NCBI GenBank assembly: GCA_963674575.2
Contig: CAXXQT010000002.1
Coordinates: 558,001 to 622,000, forward strand
DNA: 64,000 bases
From: JAAYAY01 sp963674575
Lineage (GTDB): Bacteria > Planctomycetota > Planctomycetia > Pirellulales > Thermoguttaceae
Reading direction: 5' to 3'
The position numbers and the translations under genes were made by a program. Below, piece after piece: positions 53,974-62,994 of this stretch. The first letter of the stretch is position 1; each line of letters opens with the position of its first letter. The notes under the pieces are model-generated. The model was not told where the DNA came from, did no database searches, and saw nothing but the letters and a program-made list of their open reading frames with translations.

Positions 53974-55230
53974 ATGGGGCTTCTCCTAGCCATTGCCATC
54001 TTGAGCAGCTTCTACCTGACGCCCGTTGCGATGCGTCTGGCGTGGAAGTACGACGCGGTGAGTCGACCGGATGGATTCCGGAAGAAACACGCACGTCCGA
54101 CGCCGGAGTGGGGGGGGATTGCAGTCAATGCAAGCGTCCTTCTCGGCATCTGGATGTCGTATTTTCTTTTGCCCGGGCAGGAGCCCAACGTTCCTTTCTA
54201 TCTTGCCTTGTCGGTTTCGATCGTCATTCTCGGAGCTCTTGGCTGTTACGACGATTTGTTTGACATACGTCCGCGAGTGAAACTTGCGGGTCAGATTCTG
54301 GCCGTGGCGCCTCTGGTTCTAGTGGGGGGGTATGTGGAGCGATTCACGATCCTGGGCGCGACCATCGAGTTGGGATGGCTTGGCGTACCGTGGACGATTG
54401 CGTGGATCGTGCTGGGGATCAATGCCCTAAATCTCATTGACGGGATGGATGGCCTTGCCTCGACCGTGGGGATCACGGCAGCAGGGGCGTTGGCCGTTCT
54501 TGCCGCGTTGAGCGGGAATACACACGTTGTCGTCATCGGCCTGGTGCTGGCGGGGGCTCTGGCGGGGTTCCTGGGCCATAACCTCCCTCCCGCTCGGATT
54601 TACCTTGGGGACTGCGGCAGCATGGTCGTTGGGCTGGTTTTGGCCACGTTGGCAATCCGCGTGGTGCCGGAACCGGGAATGCCGAATCTCACAGCCATGT
54701 GTGCCTTGCTGTTCGTGCCCTTGTACGACACGTTTTTGGCAATCGTGCGGCGTGGAATAAGCGGAAAAGGAATCATGGCGGCGGATCGCGGTCATGTCCA
54801 TCACCGGTTGCTGGATCGCGGATTAGGGATTTGGGGATCGCTAAGTCTTCTGGCCGGATTCAGTGTCCTTTCTGGGCTATTTGGAGGTCTGGCTGTTTTG
54901 GCAGGCCAGGATGGAATAGCCGGAGCGGGCCTGGTGATGGTCGCCGTGGTGGGCGCCCAACTGGAACTGTTTGGGCACGAAGAGTGGGCCCTGGTGAAGA
55001 ATCGTTTGGCAGCGTTGAGATTGCGGGAAGCCCCCACGGCTTACCCGCGGCTGGCGGATCTACCCGCGTCCGAAGAAGTGGCGAAGGAGACGGCATCAAC
55101 GCAGAAACCGCTCGACGGGCTGTCTGAGGTCCAGCCGAGCGGGCCGATGGGGATCAACGTCAGATTGGCTGGTGCTCGAAGTACAAGTACTGCCAGAACT
55201 GGCAAAAAATATGTGGAACTACTCGGTTAA
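53974..55230 (+). CDS. WecA-like undecaprenyl-phosphate sugar-1-phosphate transferase
   Basis: 418 residues from ATG 53974, with GGAAGGA before it. About ten membrane spans in the first 325 residues. Catalytic motifs of the MraY/WecA family: LGCYDDLFDIRP, NLIDGMDGLAS (the NxxDGxDGLA block), and DRGHVHHRLLDRG (HxHH). It starts lipid-linked polysaccharide by moving a sugar-1-phosphate to undecaprenyl phosphate at the inner face of the membrane. The last 90 residues are a soluble tail unlike WecA. Followed after 30 bp by a small secreted-protein gene. Confidence 0.92.
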   Translation: MGLLLAIAILSSFYLTPVAMRLAWKYDAVSRPDGFRKKHARPTPEWGGIAVNASVLLGIWMSYFLLPGQEPNVPFYLALSVSIVILGALGCYDDLFDIRPRVKLAGQILAVAPLVLVGGYVERFTILGATIELGWLGVPWTIAWIVLGINALNLIDGMDGLASTVGITAAGALAVLAALSGNTHVVVIGLVLAGALAGFLGHNLPPARIYLGDCGSMVVGLVLATLAIRVVPEPGMPNLTAMCALLFVPLYDTFLAIVRRGISGKGIMAADRGHVHHRLLDRGLGIWGSLSLLAGFSVLSGLFGGLAVLAGQDGIAGAGLVMVAVVGAQLELFGHEEWALVKNRLAALRLREAPTAYPRLADLPASEEVAKETASTQKPLDGLSEVQPSGPMGINVRLAGARSTSTARTGKKYVELLG

Positions 55231-55260
55231 GCGTTCTCCAGAATAAGGAGGGAGACGAAA

Positions 55261-55767
55261 GTGAGAGGTACCAAGCTATTTCGCGTGCAAGTGATTGCGC
55301 TGGTATGCATCGGGATGATGCTGCCGCAGGCCGTGTTGGGCGCTTCGCCGGCTGCCCCCGCCAAGGTTTCGGATGTGGCCCTGGCCGCGAACGGGACGCT
55401 GGTTGGGCAGGTTGTCGACCAGCAAGGCATTGCCATTGCTGGAGCGCAGGTTGTTGTTCTTCAGCAAGGTCAGAAACCGGTGCAGACCGTGGCTGACAAG
55501 AGTGGCAAGTTTCAAGCGGTTGGGCTCAAGGGAGGCCCGGCGCAGGTGGTGACTTCGGGTGGCCAGAGCATGTATCGGCTTTGGGCTGCCAATACGGCTC
55601 CGCCCGCGGCCAAGCGTTCGGCCCTGCTGTTCGGCAACGGTCCCGTGGTGCGTGGTCAGATGGCCGGCATGGGCGGATGGCTTCTTCCCGCGTTGGCAGC
55701 CGGTGGCGTCATCGCTGGAGTCGCTGTCGCGACGTCGAACACGAGCTCTTCACCGGCCAGCCCCTGA
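55261..55767 (+). CDS. Small secreted protein with carboxypeptidase-regulatory-like domain
   Basis: 168 residues, GTG start with a strong AAGGAGGGAGA site. A signal peptide (VIALVCIGMMLPQAVLGA) is followed by a beta-sandwich of the CarboxypepD_reg type: GTLVGQVVDQQGIAIAGAQVVVLQQ, then SGKFQAVGLKGG. A hydrophobic segment near the end (WLLPALAAGGVIAGVAVAT) could be a second membrane anchor. The tail is Ser/Ala/Pro. It probably serves the exopolysaccharide locus, with the WecA-like gene 30 bp upstream. Exact function unknown. Confidence 0.7.
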   Translation: MRGTKLFRVQVIALVCIGMMLPQAVLGASPAAPAKVSDVALAANGTLVGQVVDQQGIAIAGAQVVVLQQGQKPVQTVADKSGKFQAVGLKGGPAQVVTSGGQSMYRLWAANTAPPAAKRSALLFGNGPVVRGQMAGMGGWLLPALAAGGVIAGVAVATSNTSSSPASP

Positions 55768-56092
55768 GCGGGGAGAGAAGCAAGGGTGATGCCGAAACCC
55801 CCCAACCGGTGTCTCTCCACGAGCGGATACGTCGGGAGACGCTGGACGGGAACAGGGACGCGGTGGACGATAGGGGCCCCATGGGTCGCCGACGGCCGGA
55901 ACATACGGCGTCAGTGGAAATCAGTCCGAGTCCTCTCCATGCGGACTGGCTACGATGCGGCAGGAGGTAGGCCGTTCATTGGAACTCATCCCGAAAGGGA
56001 AAGGAACGGTGTAACCGTGTTGTCGTTCGTCTCCCTCGACTGAGGCGGAAAACAGCGGCATCGAGCGATGCCTCGGGGTTGTGGATTCCACA
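55768..56092. other. Untranslated region before a strong terminator
   Basis: 325 bp with no supported protein gene. A CAGTCCG/CGGACTG stem is near 55920-55950 and short stems follow toward 56075. It may be the long 3' untranslated end of the secreted-protein mRNA, or hold a small RNA that ends at 56123. Confidence 0.4.
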
Positions 56093-56123
56093 GGCGAGTC
56101 GGTTCAGACCGACTCGCCTTTTT
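56093..56123 (+). terminator. Intrinsic terminator that overlaps the hsp70-like stop codon
   Basis: GGCGAGTCGGT (56093-56103) and ACCGACTCGCC (56108-56118) form a perfect 11-bp stem with loop TCAG, followed by TTTTT on the + strand. The loop is the TGA stop of the - strand hsp70-like gene, and the left arm lies beyond it. Confidence 0.88.
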
Positions 56124-58116
56124 CCGTCTTTGTGGCCGAGAGCCGTTTGCGGAGGGATTCCGCCTGGTGGAGGAGGGGTTCCGCCCCTTTGGGGCAAAGG
56201 CCAGCGGTGGCGATTTCTCGGCCCAGGACCAAGCGGGCAAATTGGGCGTTGGTTTCGGTCTGCCGTTCGAGCAAGCGTGTCTTGGAGACCTCGGCCCCGA
56301 GACGAGCGCCCTCGGTTGCCGTGGGTGCTTCGGTGCGGCGTTGTTCGGCGGCTTCCCTGGCGCGACGTGCCCGGGCGAGGTCATCCGTGGCAGCCTGGGC
56401 GGTTTTTTGAGCGGCTTCGAAGCGATTCGGCAGGGCCGCATTGGCTCCCAGGCGGCCTATTTCGCTATAGAGGTCGTCGAGTTGTCTGATGATCGCGGTT
56501 TGTTCGGTTCGCTCTTCCTCGCTGAGCGTTTCCTCGGAGGGGGCGACCGGGACGGAGGTGGCGGGAGGCGTGAGCAGGCGTTGTCGCCAGACTGCGAGGT
56601 CGCCGTTGATGTGTCCGCGTTCTCTCTCGATTTCAACCTCGGCAGCCTGGCCCGTGGAGGGAATTCTGGCCGCTACGGAGACTCGGCCGTTGAGGGCGTA
56701 GCGATAGGTTACTTCCACGGGCGTTCCCTTGGGGAGGCCGGGAGGGAGGTCGCGGACCACGCACTTACCGAGGGCGGCGCAAAACTCGGGGCGTTCGCTT
56801 TCCCCTTCAACGACGGGAACGGCGACGGTACGCTGATCGGCTTCCAGGGTGGTGAACCGTTTCGTCCGCTGCGTTGGAATCGGCGTATTCCGGGGGATCA
56901 GGACAGCATTGACGCGCTGGCCCGTGGTACTGAGAAATCCGACGACGCCGAGGCTGTGAGAATTCACATTGATCAGTTCACATCGGCGCTGCCCATTGGC
57001 CCCATGGCCCAGCAGCATGCCTGCGTAGAGTGCGGCCCCGTGGGCGACGGCTTCGTCGGCCGACATGGAGCGATCGGGTTCGGTGCCGATCAGCTGACGC
57101 AACGAGTCGATAACCATGGGCATCCGCGTGGCGCCGCCGACGACGAGGACGCGGTCCACGTCCTTCCAGGTGAGTTTTGCCTGTTGGACGACCAGTTCGG
57201 AGGTTTCGAGGGTGCGTTGGAGGAGGTGAGCCGTCAACTGGCAGAACTCGTCTCGCGTCACGTCCTGCTTCATGCGGATCCCGGCATGATGGCAGACCGT
57301 GGATGCCTTGGAGTGTTCGCTCAAGGCGTGCTTGAGATCCTGGGCATCGCGCCAGAGCTGGGCGAGATCCTGGGGATCGCTTCGTGGGTCGAGGCCGTGT
57401 TCGGCGAGGAATCGTTCGCTGATATGGTCCACCAGGGCCTGGTCGAAATCCTTGCCGCCGAGCCGAACATCCCCGTCGGTGGCGAGTGTGCGGAAGGTGT
57501 CGGAACTGATTTCCAGGAGGCTCACATCGAAGGTGCCGCCGCCGAGATCGTAGACGAGGACGCGTTCGGTCAGTTCGCAGGCGGTGCCGCGCATGCCGAA
57601 CAGTCCCCGTTCCCATCCGCAGGACATGGCGGCCGCGGTGGGTTCGTTGATGATGTCGAGGACGTCCCAGCCAGCGAGTTCTCCCGCGTCCTGGGTGGCT
57701 TTCCGCCTCATTTCGTCGAAATAGGCGGGGACGGTGATGACGGCCTGGCGGACGGGGCCAAGCCGTTTCTCGGCATCCTGCTTCAAGCGTTCGAGGACGA
57801 AAGCGCTGAGGACTTCGGGAGGGACATGGTGCCCATGAACGGGTTGCTGTACCGCCACGCGTCCCATGTCGCGTTTGAAGCATTCGGCGTAGCACGAGGG
57901 GGTGTAGGCCGAGGCTTTGACAGCTTCGCGTCCAACGACGATCTCGTCCTCGTCCACGATGACGGCACTGGGGGTGAGCAAGTCGCCGGAAGAACTGGGG
58001 AGCGAGATGGGACGTCCGGCGGGATCAAGGTAGGAGAGAAGGGAATAGGTGGTGCCAAGGTCGATGCCGATCGCCATGGGCCGGCTGTCTTGGCCCGCTG
58101 ACATAGACGCGTTCAT
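56104..58116 (-). CDS. Hsp70-family chaperone with coiled-coil C-terminus
   Basis: 670 residues. ATPase domain (about 14-385) with phosphate-1 IGIDLGTTYS, phosphate-2 YDLGGGTFDVSLL, connect DIINEPTAAAM, and adenosine motif VLVVGGATRMPMV. A substrate-domain-like beta region follows (VLIPRNTPIPTQRTKRFTT, about 415-530). The C-terminal 120 residues are a charged, Glu/Arg-rich coiled coil instead of the usual lid. Several Cys residues lie outside the nucleotide site. It is not the main DnaK: no dnaJ or grpE gene is adjacent. Client unknown. It is divergent from nothing within 349 bp on its 5' side except the MITE region. Confidence 0.88.
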   Translation of the reverse strand: MNASMSAGQDSRPMAIGIDLGTTYSLLSYLDPAGRPISLPSSSGDLLTPSAVIVDEDEIVVGREAVKASAYTPSCYAECFKRDMGRVAVQQPVHGHHVPPEVLSAFVLERLKQDAEKRLGPVRQAVITVPAYFDEMRRKATQDAGELAGWDVLDIINEPTAAAMSCGWERGLFGMRGTACELTERVLVYDLGGGTFDVSLLEISSDTFRTLATDGDVRLGGKDFDQALVDHISERFLAEHGLDPRSDPQDLAQLWRDAQDLKHALSEHSKASTVCHHAGIRMKQDVTRDEFCQLTAHLLQRTLETSELVVQQAKLTWKDVDRVLVVGGATRMPMVIDSLRQLIGTEPDRSMSADEAVAHGAALYAGMLLGHGANGQRRCELINVNSHSLGVVGFLSTTGQRVNAVLIPRNTPIPTQRTKRFTTLEADQRTVAVPVVEGESERPEFCAALGKCVVRDLPPGLPKGTPVEVTYRYALNGRVSVAARIPSTGQAAEVEIERERGHINGDLAVWRQRLLTPPATSVPVAPSEETLSEEERTEQTAIIRQLDDLYSEIGRLGANAALPNRFEAAQKTAQAATDDLARARRAREAAEQRRTEAPTATEGARLGAEVSKTRLLERQTETNAQFARLVLGREIATAGLCPKGAEPLLHQAESLRKRLSATKTEKGESV

Positions 58117-58368
58117 GCTTCTCTCGTTCGAATGCTGAAGCTTGCCGATGGATAGGAATGGAAAGCCCTGTCGCGCGAACTCGGCCTTGAAGAGCGGCCA
58201 CGGAGGAGAGCGTTCGCTTACGCGCAGGCATCACGATTCCCTATTGCCCTATCAGCGATTTTAATTGGCCAAACCCCGTCCGTCACCCCCCGAGGTCAAG
58301 GAAGGCCCCCCCCGGGCGGCCGGTTTCTCATGCAAATCCGCAGGGCCCAGAGGGGACTGGCGTGAATT
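58117..58368. other. Leader region of the hsp70-like gene
   Basis: 252 bp with no coding signal. It is the 5' side of the hsp70-like gene and lies next to the MITE that ends at the dehydrogenase stop. GAGAGAAGC before ATG 58116 is a weak ribosome site. Confidence 0.4.
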
Positions 58369-58470
58369 CCTAGTGTCCTGAGTTGTTAATTCGCTGCATT
58401 TGTTCGGCTGCCCTTTTCCGAGCAAAAGCACGAAACTCGATTCAACGGACTTCTAACTCAGGACACTAGG
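58369..58470. mobile_element. MITE with 16-bp terminal inverted repeats
   Basis: 102 bp. Ends CCTAGTGTCCTGAGTT (58369-58384) and AACTCAGGACACTAGG (58455-58470) are perfect 16-bp inverted repeats. TA dinucleotides in both ends fit TA-targeting elements of the IS630/Tc1 type. There is no transposase. The right end contains the stop codon of the adjacent dehydrogenase gene. Confidence 0.85.
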
Positions 58471-59497
58471 GGCAAACCATCACTTTCATCAGGTCTTCCT
58501 GGGCGGCGTGAAGGCTCGAGAACCAATTGGGGGCATCCTCGAGAGACGAGATGCCGCTGACCAGGGGATCCACTTGGATCCGCCCGTCGGCGATCAGGTC
58601 GAGGCAGGCCGGATACTCGCCCCGGGAAGCGCAGGAGCCGAACAGAGTCAGTTCCCGGGTGACGACGGTTTGCAGGGGGAGTTCCACGCGGGGCGACAGA
58701 TTGCCCACCAGGCCGACGGCGCCGCCCTTTCGGACGGACTGGATGGCCGTGTCAACCGTTGCCGCAAATCCGACGGCCTCCAAGGCAAGATCGGCGCCGC
58801 GGCCTGCCGTGCGCTGCATTATCTCGTCGACCACGTTGCACTGGGTGGGTGAGAAGCAGGCATCGGCTCCGAGTTGTCGTGCCAGGTCGAGGCGATCCTG
58901 CTTTGTATCCACCGCGAGGACGAGGCCGCAGCCGCGGGCCTTCAGGGCCTGGACAATCAGCAGGCCGATCATTCCCGCTCCGACCACGACGGCCGTGTCA
59001 TTCATCTGCACCGGGAGGCGAGCGACCGCGTGGAGGGCGATGGAGACGGGTTCGACCATCGCCGCTTGTTCAAAGGAGACCCTGTCGGGCAGTCTGACGA
59101 CGATGTGTTCGGGGACGGCGATGAACTCGGCAAAGGCTCCGTCCCGTTTGAATTCGTCGCACGAGACTCCCAGGACCTGGCGGCGGTCGCAGAGGTTCAC
59201 CTCGCCGCGGCGGCAGAAATGGCATTGTCCGCAATAGACCGTCGAATCGAAGGTGACGCGATCGCCCGATTTCCATTGGCGGACGGCGCCGCCGACCTCG
59301 ACAACGACGCCTGACGCTTCGTGGCCCATGATGATCGGGGGCTTGCGGCGTCCGGTGGATCCATCCATTCCGTGCACGTCGCTTCCGCAGATCCCGCAGG
59401 CCTTAACCTCCACGAGAACCTCGTTGTCGGCGGGCTGGGGCCGGGGGACGTCGCGCACCTCAAATTGACAGGCATCGACAAGGACAAGTCCCTTCAT
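58466..59497 (-). CDS. Zinc-binding medium-chain dehydrogenase (sorbitol/threonine DH-like)
   Basis: 343 residues. Catalytic zinc ligands in KACGICGSDVHG and GHEASG, structural zinc Cys4 in CGQCHFCRRGEVNLC, and NAD loop VVVGAGMIGLLIVQA. The family oxidises secondary alcohols or polyols. The C-terminus EDLMKVMVCP ends in a TAG that belongs to the MITE right end, so the element may have trimmed or replaced a few terminal residues. The gene is divergent from the LysR regulator (179 bp gap with an operator), so it is a likely target of that regulator. Confidence 0.9.
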   Translation of the reverse strand: MKGLVLVDACQFEVRDVPRPQPADNEVLVEVKACGICGSDVHGMDGSTGRRKPPIIMGHEASGVVVEVGGAVRQWKSGDRVTFDSTVYCGQCHFCRRGEVNLCDRRQVLGVSCDEFKRDGAFAEFIAVPEHIVVRLPDRVSFEQAAMVEPVSIALHAVARLPVQMNDTAVVVGAGMIGLLIVQALKARGCGLVLAVDTKQDRLDLARQLGADACFSPTQCNVVDEIMQRTAGRGADLALEAVGFAATVDTAIQSVRKGGAVGLVGNLSPRVELPLQTVVTRELTLFGSCASRGEYPACLDLIADGRIQVDPLVSGISSLEDAPNWFSSLHAAQEDLMKVMVCP

Positions 59498-59646
59498 TCC
59501 CGGGTTTCCTTTTTAGGAGAGGGTGATTCGGTTCGATTTCTTGGTGGCTTGGTCTATTCGGCAAACCACCAATTTGCGGGAGGGTTGCCCGGCGGTCAAG
59601 ACTTGGAGGGCGATGTGTTTGGGCAACGGAACGAGTGAAACGTTGA

Positions 59647-59663
59647 CATAAGCAAAGCTTATG
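59647..59663. promoter_or_regulatory. LysR-type operator
   Basis: CATAAGC (59647-59653), AAA, GCTTATG (59657-59663): a perfect 7-bp palindrome of T-N11-A type, 13 bases before the LysR gene and within the divergent region to the dehydrogenase. It overlaps a TTGACA at 59643-59648. Autoregulation by the LysR protein is likely. Confidence 0.65.
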
Positions 59664-59676
59664 ATAAGATGCCGGA

Positions 59677-60582
59677 ATGAACATCGAAACGTTGCGTCTT
59701 TTTTGCGATGTCGTTCAGCACCACAGTTTTTCCCGTGGCGCGGCGGCGAACCAGGTCAGCCAGTCGGCGGCAACCCAGTCGGTGCATCGTATGGAGCGGC
59801 ACTTTGGGAGCCAACTGGTGGATCGGAGCAAGCGCCCGTTCGTGCTCACCCCGGAGGGGCAGGCGTGTTACGAGGGGTTTCGGGAGGTGCTGGAGGTCTA
59901 TGACGCCGTGGAGACCCGTGTCCGGTCGCTGCGCAAGGAAATCACGGGCATGGTTCGTGTGGCGGCCATCTATTCGGTGGGGCTCCACGACATGGCACGC
60001 TGCATGAAGCAGTTCATGATCCGCTATCCGAAGGCCAAGGTGCGTCTCGAATTCCTCCGGCCGAACAAGGTCTACGATGCGGTGCTCAATTCGGAGATCG
60101 ATTTGGGCGTTGTGTCCTATCCGAATCCGTCTGCGGAAGTGAGCGTGGTCCCGCTCCGTTCGGAGCGAATGGTCCTGGTGTGCCACCCCAGCCATCCCCT
60201 GGCGGGGCGCAAGGCTGTGACGGCGGAGCATTTGAAGAACGAGGCGTTCGTGGCCTTTGATCGGGACCTGATCATTCGCAAGGAGATAGACCGCTATCTG
60301 CGGCAGCGGAACGTGTCGGTGCGGATCAACATGGAGTTTGACAACATTGAGACGATCAAACAGGCCGTGGGGATTGAGGCGGGGGTGAGCATCCTTCCGG
60401 AGCCGACGGTGCGAGAGGAGACGGCACGAGGCGACCTGGCGGCCGTTCGCCTCATCGCGCCTCAGATGGAGCGTCCAATCGGGATCATCCACCGCCAGCG
60501 AAAAGTCTTCACCCCGACCTGCACCAAGTTTGTGGAATTGCTTCAGGAAGACCAAAGCGGGCAGGAGCCGGATGATGAGTGA
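59677..60582 (+). CDS. LysR-family transcriptional regulator
   Basis: 301 residues. Winged helix-turn-helix at 1-65 (LRLFCDVVQHHSFSRGAAANQVSQSAATQSVHRMERHFG), then the effector-binding domain 90-290 with two Rossmann lobes (VRVAAIYSVGLHDMARCMKQF, LVCHPSHPLAGRKAV, GIEAGVSILPEPTV). Regulates genes in response to a small molecule. Its stop overlaps the start of the corrinoid activase gene by 11 bases, so they are coupled, and the upstream palindrome suggests it also controls the dehydrogenase. Effector unknown. Confidence 0.9.
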   Translation: MNIETLRLFCDVVQHHSFSRGAAANQVSQSAATQSVHRMERHFGSQLVDRSKRPFVLTPEGQACYEGFREVLEVYDAVETRVRSLRKEITGMVRVAAIYSVGLHDMARCMKQFMIRYPKAKVRLEFLRPNKVYDAVLNSEIDLGVVSYPNPSAEVSVVPLRSERMVLVCHPSHPLAGRKAVTAEHLKNEAFVAFDRDLIIRKEIDRYLRQRNVSVRINMEFDNIETIKQAVGIEAGVSILPEPTVREETARGDLAAVRLIAPQMERPIGIIHRQRKVFTPTCTKFVELLQEDQSGQEPDDE

Positions 60583-62422
60583 AACGCGAGTGCCCCTCAG
60601 GCTCCACCCGTCAGGCAAGACGATCCAGGCGGCGTCGGGGACACTGCTTCTGGAGGTCCTGGCGGACGCGGGGGTCGTGTTGGATGCTCCCTGCGGGGGC
60701 GAAGGGCTGTGCGGGAAGTGCCGGGTGATGGTTCACGAAGGCGCCGGCGCACCGAATGCCGCTGAGGAGAAGAGACTTTCCGACAGCGATCTTCAGGCCG
60801 GCATGCGACTGGCTTGCCAGACTTCGGTGGTGGGGCCGTTGAAAGTTGAGGTCCCCGAAACATCGCGGCTTGCGGCGTTCCACCAGATCCTGGCGGAGGC
60901 GACAGCGGAGACCACGGTGGAGCGGGAGGCGGTTGTCCGGAAGAAATACGTCGAGTTGGCCGCGCCGGGGCGAGGCGATGAAGCGAGCGACCAGATTCGT
61001 CTCCAGCGGGCAATCGGCCCCTTTCAGGCCGACCTGGCCGTTTTGGGCGAGCTTCCCGGCCAACTGCGAGCGGATCGGTTTCACGGCACGGCGGTGTTGG
61101 CCGATTCGCATCTGCTGGGCTTCGAATCCGGCAATACGGAGGCCGAGAGTTTCGCGATTGCGGTCGATGTGGGAACGACGACGCTCGCCGCGGTTCTGCT
61201 CGACCTGTCCTCCGGGCAGGATCTGGCGGTGGCCTCGACGTTGAATCCTCAGACCCGATACGGCGATGATGTCCTCTCTCGCATCCAGATGGCGGGCCAG
61301 GAAGAGGGCCCGGCTCGTATGCAGCGAGCGGTGGTCGAGGCCGTGCAAGGCATGGTGGATCAGCTTATCGAAAGGGCCGGTGTTGCGCGGGAGCGGGTCT
61401 ATGAAGTGGCCTTCGCCGGCAACACTACGATGCAGCATCTGCTGGCCGGCCTCAACACCCGCTATCTTGGCGAGGTTCCCTTCGTGCCCTCCGTGCGGTC
61501 GGCGTTGTGGTTTCCGGCAAGGGAACTCGGGTTGCGGATCCATCCTTACGGCCGGGCCTATGTGCTTCCGGTGATTGGTGGATTTGTTGGCGGGGATACG
61601 GTGGCCGGCGTGTTGGCGACGGACTTGGTTCGACGGGAAGGCCCGGTCCTTCTCGTGGACGTGGGCACGAACGGCGAGATCGTCCTGGTTTCGGGAGATC
61701 GTCTGCTTGCCGCGGCGACGGCGGCGGGACCGGCCTTCGAAGGGGCGCGGATCACGCATGGGATGCGGGCCTGCGCCGGCGCCATCGAGCGGGTTACCTT
61801 CAAGGATCGCCTGGAGACGGCCACGATCGGCCATGTTCCCCCGGTCGGTTTGTGTGGCTCGGCCCTGATTGATTTGGCGGCTGTCTTGCTGGATCACGGA
61901 GTGATCAGTCCTGAAGGTCGTTTTCGGACCCGATCGGAACTTCCCGACGACGCCCCGGAAGACATCTGCCGACGTACGTCCGCGGAGCGGGACGACATGT
62001 GCTTCGAACTGGCGTCGGCCCAGGAGTCCGGTACGGGGCGGGCGATCGTGATCAATCAGGCTGATATTCGCCAATTGCAGCTTGCGTCCGGGGCGATCCG
62101 AGCCGGGATCGAGTTGCTCACCCGGCGAGCAGGGATCGAATCCGGCGATGTTCGCGAGTTGATCATTGCGGGTGGTTTTGGCAACTACATCCGGCGTGCC
62201 AAAGCCCAGCGAATCGGGCTGATTCCGGACTCGATTCCGGCGGAGCGGATTCGTTACAGCGGCAACACGTCGCTGGCCGGGGCCCGTCTTGCGCTCCTTT
62301 CGAGCAAGAAACGTGCGGAAGCGGAGGAGTTAGCCGCGCGCACCGAGCACATCGACCTGTCGACCGATCCCGGGTTTCAGTGGACGTTTGCGGACGCCAT
62401 GATTTTTCCGGGCGGTTATTGA
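60572..62422 (+). CDS. RACo-type [2Fe-2S] corrinoid activation protein
   Basis: 616 residues from ATG 60572, with CAGGAG before it. A plant-type ferredoxin domain (about 1-85) carries cluster Cys in APCGGEGLCGKCRV and LACQTS. A linker follows, then the ASKHA domain (about 195-600) with VDVGTTTLAAVL, LVDVGTNGEIVL and AGGFGNYIRRAKAQRIGLIPD. RACo proteins use ATP to reduce the cobalt of inactivated corrinoid proteins in methyl-transfer systems. No corrinoid protein or methyltransferase is adjacent, so the client is unknown. The cobL gene elsewhere in the window fits a B12-using host. Confidence 0.88.
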   Translation: MMSETRVPLRLHPSGKTIQAASGTLLLEVLADAGVVLDAPCGGEGLCGKCRVMVHEGAGAPNAAEEKRLSDSDLQAGMRLACQTSVVGPLKVEVPETSRLAAFHQILAEATAETTVEREAVVRKKYVELAAPGRGDEASDQIRLQRAIGPFQADLAVLGELPGQLRADRFHGTAVLADSHLLGFESGNTEAESFAIAVDVGTTTLAAVLLDLSSGQDLAVASTLNPQTRYGDDVLSRIQMAGQEEGPARMQRAVVEAVQGMVDQLIERAGVARERVYEVAFAGNTTMQHLLAGLNTRYLGEVPFVPSVRSALWFPARELGLRIHPYGRAYVLPVIGGFVGGDTVAGVLATDLVRREGPVLLVDVGTNGEIVLVSGDRLLAAATAAGPAFEGARITHGMRACAGAIERVTFKDRLETATIGHVPPVGLCGSALIDLAAVLLDHGVISPEGRFRTRSELPDDAPEDICRRTSAERDDMCFELASAQESGTGRAIVINQADIRQLQLASGAIRAGIELLTRRAGIESGDVRELIIAGGFGNYIRRAKAQRIGLIPDSIPAERIRYSGNTSLAGARLALLSSKKRAEAEELAARTEHIDLSTDPGFQWTFADAMIFPGGY

Positions 62423-62662
62423 TGGCAGGGGGGGAAGGCAAGAAACGAACTGACCCGGCCACGGGACCGGGTCGAGTTCTGTCGGTCGCTCTGTTCGCGA
62501 TCGGTTTTAGAGGCGATAACAGAACCAATGGCCGGGGCCTCTCCACGCCCGTGGGAGACTCCCCAGTTCTGTTAGGGCCTCTTAGTGCCGATCCGAGAAC
62601 TGTCGCAGGTGCAGGTGGTTTCCGCCCGTGGGAGGCGTGGTGTGTGGTTTTCGGATAGGTTC

Positions 62663-62994
62663 TTAGTGCCCGCCGCAGCCGGGGCAGCCGCCGCCCTTGG
62701 GCTGGTTGGGATTCTCGATCGTGAAGCCCCGGCCCATGGGCCGTCCTGGAAGTCGATGGTTGTTCCGTCCAGGTGAAGGGCGAATTTCTTCTTGGTCACG
62801 AGGGCAACACCGTGGAAGTCGTATTTGGCGTCGACGTCGGGATCGTATTCCTGGTCAAAACCCAGGCCATATTGGAGGCCGCTGCAACCACCTCCGCCGA
62901 TCGCCATGCGGAGGCAGGTGTCGTCACCGAGCTTCTCGCCTTCGATCAATCGTTTCACTTCCGTGGCGGCTGATTCGGTCAAGGTAACTGCCAT
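62663..62994 (-). pseudogene. A-type Fe-S carrier (IscA/HesB family), frameshifted
   Basis: From ATG 62994, with GGAGAAAGCG upstream: MAVTLTESAATEVKRL, then GGGGCSGLQYGLG with the first cluster Cys, and GTTIDFQDG. After that the frame must gain one base near 62745 (GGCCC-ATGGG) to read MGRGFTIENPNQPKGGG and then CPGCGGH, with the last two cluster Cys, to TAA at 62663. Repaired it is 110 residues, the normal length. IscA/HesB proteins deliver Fe-S clusters. The missing base lies in a C/G run, so it may be an assembly error. It contrasts with the Cys-less relative at 23460. Confidence 0.8.

Noticed and set aside
56068..58101. 677-residue frame on the + strand
   Set aside because: Shadow of the Hsp70-family gene, which has all nucleotide motifs on the - strand.
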